Positions 1 to 4,299 of a DNA stretch of 6,289 nucleotides are shown here, one piece after another. The translations under genes were made by a program, and so were the position numbers. Location of the stretch: NCBI GenBank assembly GCA_902477645.1, contig CABSIA010000158.1:1-6289 (forward strand). Direction: 5' to 3'. The stretch comes from an uncultured Prevotella sp. Its GTDB lineage: Bacteria > Bacteroidota > Bacteroidia > Bacteroidales > Bacteroidaceae. Position 1 is the first letter of the stretch. Each line of letters opens with the position of its first letter. The notes beneath the pieces were generated by a model. The model saw nothing but the letters and a program-made list of their open reading frames with translations, ran no database searches and was not told where the DNA came from.

Positions 1-77
1 GAAAAATCAAACCAACTCACACTCTTTTGAACAAAACTTATCCCGAACTCGCGTAATGAATAAAACAACGTATAAGA
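1..77. other. Upstream region of the insertion sequence
   Basis: This AT-rich stretch should hold the left end and promoter of the insertion sequence, but I could not place either with confidence. No inverted match to the region after the transposase gene is convincing, and no clear TTTG/TAnnTTTG promoter is visible. The segment at 30-44 (AACAAAACTTATCCC) recurs in direct orientation at 1572-1586 with 13 of 15 bases matching. The left end of the element may also lie outside the window. Confidence 0.3.
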
Positions 78-458
78 ATGGAACAGTATAGACTCCTTGC
101 AGAATGCCTTTTGCCTGAACACATGTTGGATTGGTTCGAACTTACAAACGTACATGTTGAGATAAAGGATGACACCAAGTTGGTTCATATTTATCTTGAC
201 GAGAACGAACTCCCACCAGACGGAAGAACAGACCTCCGCCCCAATGACTTTACACGTGAGAGCGTGTTTCATGATTTCCCCATAAGAGGGCATGAGGTAT
301 TGCTTCATGTTCGCCGCCGCAGATGGCTTGATGAAGGAAACCATAACGTGATGACGGAATGCAAATTCATTCAAGAAAGCACCCGCTGCTCTACGGAGTT
401 GGCGGCTTTTTTAAAACAAGCGTTTGGAGACCCTCCCTATAACGGCCCGTTCGTTTGA
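78..458 (+). CDS. ISAon1-type transposase N-terminal region protein
   Basis: This 126-residue protein is the separate N-terminal part encoded by ISAon1-like elements. It is presumed to provide DNA recognition for the catalytic transposase encoded next. I recognise it by the segment around residues 66-83 (DFPIRGHEVLLHVRRRRW), a strongly basic stretch conserved in this family, and by the start MEQYRLLAECLLPEHMLDWF followed by IYLDENE. The length of about 125 residues is usual and I see no lesion. The ATG at 78 is the natural start: the protein begins at the usual family position and the leader just upstream is A-rich (TATAAGA). The stop at 456-458 is in the same reading frame as the transposase gene, which follows after a second in-frame stop (474-476). 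The two proteins therefore need separate initiation. The product is probably made but has no functional partner from this copy. Confidence 0.85.
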   Translation: MEQYRLLAECLLPEHMLDWFELTNVHVEIKDDTKLVHIYLDENELPPDGRTDLRPNDFTRESVFHDFPIRGHEVLLHVRRRRWLDEGNHNVMTECKFIQESTRCSTELAAFLKQAFGDPPYNGPFV

Positions 459-476
459 AAAAGACTATTTTGTTGA

Positions 477-1469
477 TGGGACAATTACGAAAAGGCGTAC
501 AAGAACCATCTCAGCGGTTTTAGGGAATGGTCCGAATTGGAACATTCCGACGAGTGGCTTGTTTTTCCTGAAAACATAGGCCAACATGTCAGTATTGACG
601 AGATGTGCCTTTCCGCAGGCGAGGTCTATACAATAGTATGCAACAAGGAGGCGCATGGACGCAAAGGCAGCATCATTGCCATTGTTAGAGGTACAAAGGC
701 AAAGTAAGTAATCAAGGCACTGGAGAAAATACCGGAGATGCTGAGAATGAGTGTCGTAGAGGTCACGTTGGACTTCTCTGACAGCATGCACAGCATAGTG
801 GAGAAATGCTTTCCCAACGCCATGCGCACACTTGACAGATTCCATCATCAGCAATTCTGCCTGGAGGCGTTGCAGGAAGTGCGCAGGGAATACCGCCGGG
901 AGCAGATGACAAAGGATGCCAATGACAGGGAGGAACATAGGTTGAGGATGAAAGAGTTGGCAAAGAATGACGGTCCGTGGATTGATGAGGATGGCAATCC
1001 CATAAGGCGCAATGCGAAGTTCTACCCCAAACGTTTGGAGAATGAGGAGACAAGGGCAGAGTTGCTTGCACGTAGTAAGGGGCTTCTGATGATGTCCCCC
1101 AACAAATGGACGGATACACAGAAAGAGCGTGCCGAAATCTTGTTCAGAGAGTTTCCTGCCATTAAGACGGCATTCTCTCTCACACACTCCCTAAGAATGA
1201 TTTTCTCACAAAAATGCAGCAAAGAACAAGGAGCGGAAAGTTTACGCTCATGGTATGGCAAAGTAGCTGAATTTGGGAATAAAGCCTTCAATGATATAGC
1301 GGCAGCTATGTATGACAGAGAGAATGAAATCCTTAACTACTTTGTCAATCGGTCTACAAATGCATCTGCTGAATCCTTTAATGCAAAAGTGAAACAATTC
1401 AGGGCTCTGTTGCGTGGCATCATAGATAGAAAGTTTTTCCTGTTCAGATTGACAAAAATCTACGCATAA
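477..1469 (+). pseudogene. ISAon1-type transposase (DDE, ISL3-like), nonsense-disrupted
   Basis: Read in one frame, this encodes about 330 codons of a DDE transposase related to the ISL3 group. The reading starts WDNYEKAYKNHLSGFREW and ends FFLFRLTKIYA, so it is full length. The catalytic acids are visible: Asp at 597-599 (VSIDEM), Asp at 771-773 (VTLDFSD) and Glu at 1371-1373 (NASAESFN). A DRFH motif lies near 835. The frame is interrupted by TAA at 705-707 (GTKAK-stop-VIKAL), where relatives would have a sense codon; a change from GAA is the simplest explanation. There is also no ATG in frame at the 5' end. The nearby ATG at 475 lies in another frame (MGQLRKG, soon stopped), and one extra base after it would restore a start followed by DNYEKAYK. 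Translation restarting at 738 would give 243 residues that lack the first catalytic Asp, so it could not be active. Identity of the family is secure; inactivity is inferred from these lesions. Confidence 0.85.
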
Positions 1470-1514
1470 GCCACACGTTTTTTCATGTGACCCAGACAAA
1501 ATCGTCGGTTTTGT
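1470..1514 (+). terminator. Hairpins after the transposase gene, possible terminator
   Basis: Directly after the stop codon comes CACACG-TTTTTT-CATGTG (1472-1489), a six-pair stem with one C/A mismatch. Next is ACAAAATC-GTC-GGTTTTGT (1496-1514), an eight-pair stem with one T/G wobble, followed by ATTTTG. The second could end transcription of the transposase, although its tail is short. Either hairpin may instead belong to the right end of the element. Confidence 0.35.
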
Positions 1515-1571
1515 ATTTTGCTTTGTATAATTCGCATCTCAACTCCCATATTGACTCATTTCAAGGCTGTA

Positions 1572-1586
1572 AACACCACTTATCCC
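1572..1586 (+). repeat. Short direct repeat shared with 30-44
   Basis: AACACCACTTATCCC matches AACAAAACTTATCCC at 30-44 at 13 of 15 positions, including an exact ACTTATCCC. Both copies are followed a few bases later by GCGT and an A/T pair. The copies bracket the whole transposase unit in the same orientation. They could be a worn target duplication or chance, and no inverted repeats sit just inside them to decide the matter. Confidence 0.25.
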
Positions 1587-1600
1587 ATTTTGTGCGTTAT

Positions 1601-1640
1601 AATCTGGCGCAATCTGGTATTTTTTCAGATTGCGCCGATT
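1601..1640. repeat. Strong hairpin, 15 bp stem with one bulge
   Basis: GGCGCAATCTG (1606-1616) and CAGATTGCGCC (1626-1636) are perfect inverted copies around a 9-base loop GTATTTTTT. After a single bulged T at 1605, AATC (1601-1604) also pairs with GATT (1637-1640). The stem is GC-rich and stands out from its AT-rich surroundings. No T-run follows on the + strand, so it is not a standard terminator there. The left arm also contains a direct repeat, AATCTGG at 1601-1607 and 1611-1617. Its function is unknown; a remnant of a mobile element end or a structured RNA is possible. Confidence 0.75.
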
Positions 1641-1751
1641 TATGTAGAGTTTTTGCGGTAAGTGGCTATGACTAATCAGACAAATTAGAAGTAACTCCAT
1701 TCTTTCCTCTTCACTCAAACCCTTCAACATCTCTTGCAAGGCTTTAGGAAT

Positions 1752-1781
1752 CCACAGATTTTACTCTCCTCCGCAGATTTT
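1752..1781. repeat. Pair of CCRCAGATTTT repeats
   Basis: CCACAGATTTT (1752-1762) and CCGCAGATTTT (1771-1781) are two copies 19 bp apart, flanked by TTTACT and TTCTACTGATCC. From memory, short ACAGATT-type repeats are frequent between genes in Bacteroidota genomes, but I cannot check that these belong to the same group. Confidence 0.35.
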
Positions 1782-1824
1782 CTACTGATCCTTCTTCTGA
1801 CCCATTTTCAATGCAAAGAAATAC

Positions 1825-1879
1825 AATAAAAGCAGAAGTGCACAGCTTACAGTATGTTCTGTATCGCCGTGCACTTCTG
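1825..1879 (-). terminator. Long hairpin with T-rich tail on the minus strand
   Basis: CAGAAGTGCAC (1833-1843) and GTGCACTTCTG (1869-1879) form an 11-bp perfect stem. Inside it are a further GC pair of bases and TACAG/CTGTA (1848-1852 with 1859-1863) closing a TATGTT loop, so the arms zip up almost fully with small internal loops. Read on the minus strand, the stem is followed by CTTTTATTG, a weak but plausible terminator tail for the transcript starting near 2062. On the + strand no T-run follows. Confidence 0.55.
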
Positions 1880-1885
1880 TATGAG

Positions 1886-1901
1886 TAGGGGCACTCCCCT
1901 A
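1886..1901 (-). other. Short GC hairpin TAGGGG/CCCCTA
   Basis: TAGGGG (1886-1891) and CCCCTA (1896-1901) are perfect inverted copies around a four-base loop. The hairpin lies 7 bp outside the long hairpin at 1833-1879 and would be the first stem reached in the leftward transcript. No T-run follows on either strand, so it is a structural element and not a terminator. Confidence 0.5.
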
Positions 1902-1982
1902 AATACAATTGTTACCTGAAACTAAATCTTTGTCTCCTTAAAAGTGTGTCAGCAACTTCTCACGAGGTCAGCCTTCACAAAT

Positions 1983-2059
1983 ACCTATTAAAACAATCTT
2001 TACCTAATAACTAAAAACCTAAATCTATTACTACTAACCTAAACAATATATTAACCTTT
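1983..2059 (-). repeat. Spaced TTAGGT-type motifs in the leader
   Basis: On the + strand, ACCTAT starts at 1983, ACCTAA at 2002, 2017 and 2037, and ACCTTT at 2054, with steps of 19, 15, 20 and 17 bp. The transcript from the promoter at 2068-2099 would carry them as UUAGGU-like motifs in AU-rich, mostly unstructured RNA. The surrounding bases differ, so this is not a simple tandem duplication. The motifs could be binding sites for a protein on RNA or DNA. Confidence 0.45.
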
Positions 2060-2067
2060 TGATGATG

Positions 2068-2099
2068 CAAAGGTATAGCGATTTGTCAAATCCACCAAA
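2068..2099 (-). promoter_or_regulatory. Bacteroidota-type promoter reading leftward, with internal palindrome
   Basis: On the minus strand, TTTG (2096-2099) is followed after exactly 20 bp by TACCTTTG (2068-2075). This fits the known Bacteroidota housekeeping consensus TTTG, 19-21 bp, TAnnTTTG. Between the boxes lies GATTTGTCAAATC (2080-2092), a perfect 6+1+6 palindrome, and its half-site CAAATC is repeated at 2096-2101 over the upstream box. A repressor bound there would block the promoter. Transcription should start near 2062 and run towards the insertion sequence. Confidence 0.65.
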
Positions 2100-2187
2100 T
2101 CTTTTAAGTTCATTTTGATAAGAATAAGCCCCTTTCTTGATACAAATCAATAGATGTGTGCGAACACAAGGTGCTTTTGTAATAAAT

Positions 2188-2305
2188 GTAGGGCCGTTAT
2201 ATATAACGGCCGCAAACAATATTCCAAATATCACATTAATAGTGCTTTTATTTGTGATAAGGGATATGTTCTTTTGCTTGCGGCCGTTACATGTAGCGGC
2301 CCTAC
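2188..2305. repeat. REPIN-like inverted pair of GTAG-headed palindromes
   Basis: The left unit (2188-2215) is GTAG, then the perfect 20-bp palindrome GGCCGTTATATATAACGGCC, then GCAA. The right unit (2278-2305) is the same thing inverted: TTGC, GGCCGTTACATGTAGCGGCC, CTAC. The 28-bp units agree at 25 positions when one is reversed. In the right unit one pair has become a T/G wobble, so the fold is kept. The 62-bp spacer also pairs, through TATCACA (2229-2235) with TGTGATA (2253-2259), so the whole 118 bp can fold into one long hairpin. A GTAG foot beside a hairpin, and doublets in inverted order, are known features of REP elements moved by REP-associated tyrosine transposases (RAYT). No such transposase lies in the window. 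The right unit ends 9 bp beyond the GH51 stop codon, where it could stabilise or end that mRNA. Confidence 0.7.
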
Positions 2306-2314
2306 AGAGTCAAC

Positions 2315-4273
2315 TTAAAAATTATATACGGCGAATGTCTGTGCCGGAACTTTCACTGTGATGCTTGAGCCTGCTGTCTCTGCTATGTTGGCTGTTTTGG
2401 GTACAACATTCTCTTTGTTTGCGAGAGTGTTTGTAGCCTTCGGATCATCAGCATGCAGTGTTGTGACTTTAGCTGCAGGAAGTTTTTTCAGTCCCTTGAA
2501 ATTGAGGGTTATTTCCTGGTCTTTGTCGCCAGCATTGGCAATTTTTACGATGTAAGACTTGTTGGTCTTGTCGTAAACGGCACTTGCATAGAGGGCATTC
2601 TCTCCCTTAACGGCCTTGCCGTTTTCGGTGAGCGACAACACGTTTGTACCCCTGTTGTGGGCATAGAGCATCTGCACATACCAGTTTACTGAGCGGACAG
2701 ACGAGAGATTGTCGAACCAGATAAGGTCTGGGCGCCATTGCCATCCCTCTACGTGTGCAAACAGAGGTGCGTAGGTTGCCTGCCAAACTACATCGGCGTT
2801 GCGCTCAAGGCCTGTCATAAAGGCTGCCTCTGAGAGCGCTGCGCCAAAGTTGTTCATGGCAACGGTAGGACCGTTAACGCCCTTCATGTGGCTGGCGTAC
2901 TCGCCTGCAAACACCTTCGGGCCGGTGCGTGGATAGTCGTCATAGCGTCCGGCATTGTCGAGGAACCATTTGGGCTCCATGTAGTAGTGCTCGTCAACAA
3001 GCTCGACACCGAGTTTTCGCATCTGTTCCCATCCGTAGTCGAACTTGTCGCCGCTGGCAGAAGGACCGCTTGAGCCGCAAATCTTAATATTAGGATATTT
3101 GCTGCGGATGGGCTGCAGGAATTTTTCAAGACGCTTGGGATAAACCTCGCCCCACTGCTCGTTGCCGATACCAATCTGCTTGAGGTTGAATGGAGCCGGG
3201 TGGCCCATGTCGGCACGAAGTTTTCCCCACTTTGTATTGATGTCGCCATTTGCAAACTCAATGAGGTCAAGAGCGTCGTCTATATATTGCTGTAAATCAT
3301 CGCAAGCCACATGAGCGTTCTTGTCGTCGTCACGGTTCTGATATTGGCATGCAAGTCCTACGTTGAGAATAGGCAATGGCTCGGCGCCAATTTTCTCAGA
3401 AAGCAGGAAGTACTCATAAAATCCCAAACCATTTGTCTGATAGTAGTTTGGATACAGACGGTGGGCAAAGGTGTAGTTCCAGCGGTTCTCGTTCAAAGGA
3501 CGGTTCTCAACCGGGCCAACGGTATTTTTCCACTGATAGCGGGTATCCAGGTCGGTGCCCTCAACGATGCATCCGCCAGGGAAACGGAAAATTCCTGGAT
3601 GCAAGTCCTCAAGGTCTTTAACGAGGTCGGCGCGCAGCCCGTTCCAGTTGTCTTCGGGGAACAGCGAGATGTGGTCGAGGTCTACACTCTCGTTGCCTTC
3701 GAGGAAGATGCGCATGTAGCCTTTCTGCAGTGTCTGCTTTGATGTCAGCTCAACACTGTATTTCTGCCATTTGTTGTTCTCAACGGTTATCCACTGCTTC
3801 TCCATAGGCGAGTTGTTCTCATCGATTAGCTCAACCCTGATTTTTGCCTGTTTGCCGTTAAGAAGGTGCAGACGGGCATAAACAGAGAACTGATACTTCA
3901 TACCCTGCTTAAGACCCATGCCGAAGAAGCCGCGGTTCTCTAAACCTGTGGATTTCTCACGGTGTCCTGCACTCTCAAGTGTAACGTAGTGAGGATTGCG
4001 TTCGAAGGCCGGCTTTACAGAGCTTACGGTCACGTTGCCCCATGTGTTCCACCCCATCAGACGGTTTGGAAACTCAAACGATCGGTTCTCAACCATCTCG
4101 GCGTAGAGTCCTCCGTCGGCACCAAAGTTGATATCCTCGAAGAAAATACCGTACATGGTAGACTGGATTGGAGCGCCAGGCTTAGTATTGATTTCAAACT
4201 GGTGCTGAGCCCCTGCCGGCATAGCCAGCAGGGTAGAGAGCGCCATGGTTGTAATTATGCGTGATGTTTTCAT
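2315..4273 (-). CDS. GH51 alpha-L-arabinofuranosidase, secreted
   Basis: This complete 652-residue enzyme hydrolyses terminal alpha-L-arabinofuranosyl residues from arabinan, arabinoxylan or arabinogalactan side chains. Residues 1-22 are a signal peptide (MKTSRIITTM, hydrophobic core, cut after AGA before Q23). There is no lipobox Cys, so the protein is probably periplasmic. Residues of about 60-205 form a beta-sandwich, carbohydrate-binding-like insert typical of the larger GH51 forms. The barrel follows with FRFPGGC (229-235), the acid/base Glu372 in IGNEQW and the nucleophile Glu458 in FAGEYASH. A C-terminal beta domain closes the protein at about 530-652. All key residues are present. The gene lies 26 bp after the GH2 gene on the same strand, so the two are probably one operon. 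The start context is A-rich (AACAACCAAAAC before ATG) without a Shine-Dalgarno site, as is usual in Bacteroidota. Exact substrate cannot be told from sequence. Confidence 0.93.
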   Translation of the reverse strand: MKTSRIITTMALSTLLAMPAGAQHQFEINTKPGAPIQSTMYGIFFEDINFGADGGLYAEMVENRSFEFPNRLMGWNTWGNVTVSSVKPAFERNPHYVTLESAGHREKSTGLENRGFFGMGLKQGMKYQFSVYARLHLLNGKQAKIRVELIDENNSPMEKQWITVENNKWQKYSVELTSKQTLQKGYMRIFLEGNESVDLDHISLFPEDNWNGLRADLVKDLEDLHPGIFRFPGGCIVEGTDLDTRYQWKNTVGPVENRPLNENRWNYTFAHRLYPNYYQTNGLGFYEYFLLSEKIGAEPLPILNVGLACQYQNRDDDKNAHVACDDLQQYIDDALDLIEFANGDINTKWGKLRADMGHPAPFNLKQIGIGNEQWGEVYPKRLEKFLQPIRSKYPNIKICGSSGPSASGDKFDYGWEQMRKLGVELVDEHYYMEPKWFLDNAGRYDDYPRTGPKVFAGEYASHMKGVNGPTVAMNNFGAALSEAAFMTGLERNADVVWQATYAPLFAHVEGWQWRPDLIWFDNLSSVRSVNWYVQMLYAHNRGTNVLSLTENGKAVKGENALYASAVYDKTNKSYIVKIANAGDKDQEITLNFKGLKKLPAAKVTTLHADDPKATNTLANKENVVPKTANIAETAGSSITVKVPAQTFAVYNF

Positions 4274-4299
4274 GTTTTGGTTGTTTTTTGTTAAATTAG

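Larger units (their letters stand above)
78..1514 (+). mobile_element. ISAon1-type insertion sequence, degenerate
   Basis: The element has the two-gene layout of ISAon1-like elements common in Bacteroidota: a small gene for the N-terminal region protein (78-458), then the catalytic transposase with a DDE domain of the ISL3 type (477-1469). The first gene is intact. The second carries a nonsense codon and lacks a start in frame, so the element is probably not self-mobile. The limits given are the first start codon and the hairpin after the transposase. The true terminal repeats and target duplications were not identified, so the real element extends some way further on both sides. Confidence 0.8.
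1825..2062 (-). ncRNA. Candidate orphan leader or small RNA, about 240 nt
   Basis: A good promoter (2068-2099) would start a leftward transcript near 2062. The transcript would carry TTAGGT-like motifs in its first 80 nt and then a segment containing AAGGAG (1938-1943 in + coordinates). After that come a short hairpin TAGGGG-AGTG-CCCCTA (1886-1901) and a long hairpin (1833-1879) followed by CTTTTATTG, which would end it at about 1825. No recognisable gene follows on this strand before the insertion sequence; the only open frame is 66 residues (1539-1739) with no family I know. The unit is therefore either the leader of a gene since lost or replaced, or an independent small RNA. It does not look like 6S RNA, since its two ends do not pair. 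Promoter and hairpins are seen; the transcript itself is inferred. Confidence 0.45.

Noticed and set aside
465..1187. 240-codon open frame on the minus strand
   Set aside because: It lies entirely opposite the transposase gene, whose frame carries clear DDE family motifs. The antisense product shows no recognisable features.
1539..1739. 66-codon open frame on the minus strand (MQEMLKGLSEEERMELLLIC...)
   Set aside because: Its N-terminal half has protein-like composition, but it overlaps the strong hairpin at 1601-1640, has no clear ribosome site and matches no family I know. It may be a gene remnant, but support is too thin to list it as a gene.
2137..2361. 74-codon open frame on the + strand across the REP-like element
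   Set aside because: It runs through both palindromes and into the GH51 gene antisense. The coding appearance comes from repeats and shadow sequence.
3311..3742. 143-codon + strand open frame opposite the GH51 gene
   Set aside because: It is a shadow of the GH51 coding sequence, whose catalytic motifs are intact on the minus strand.
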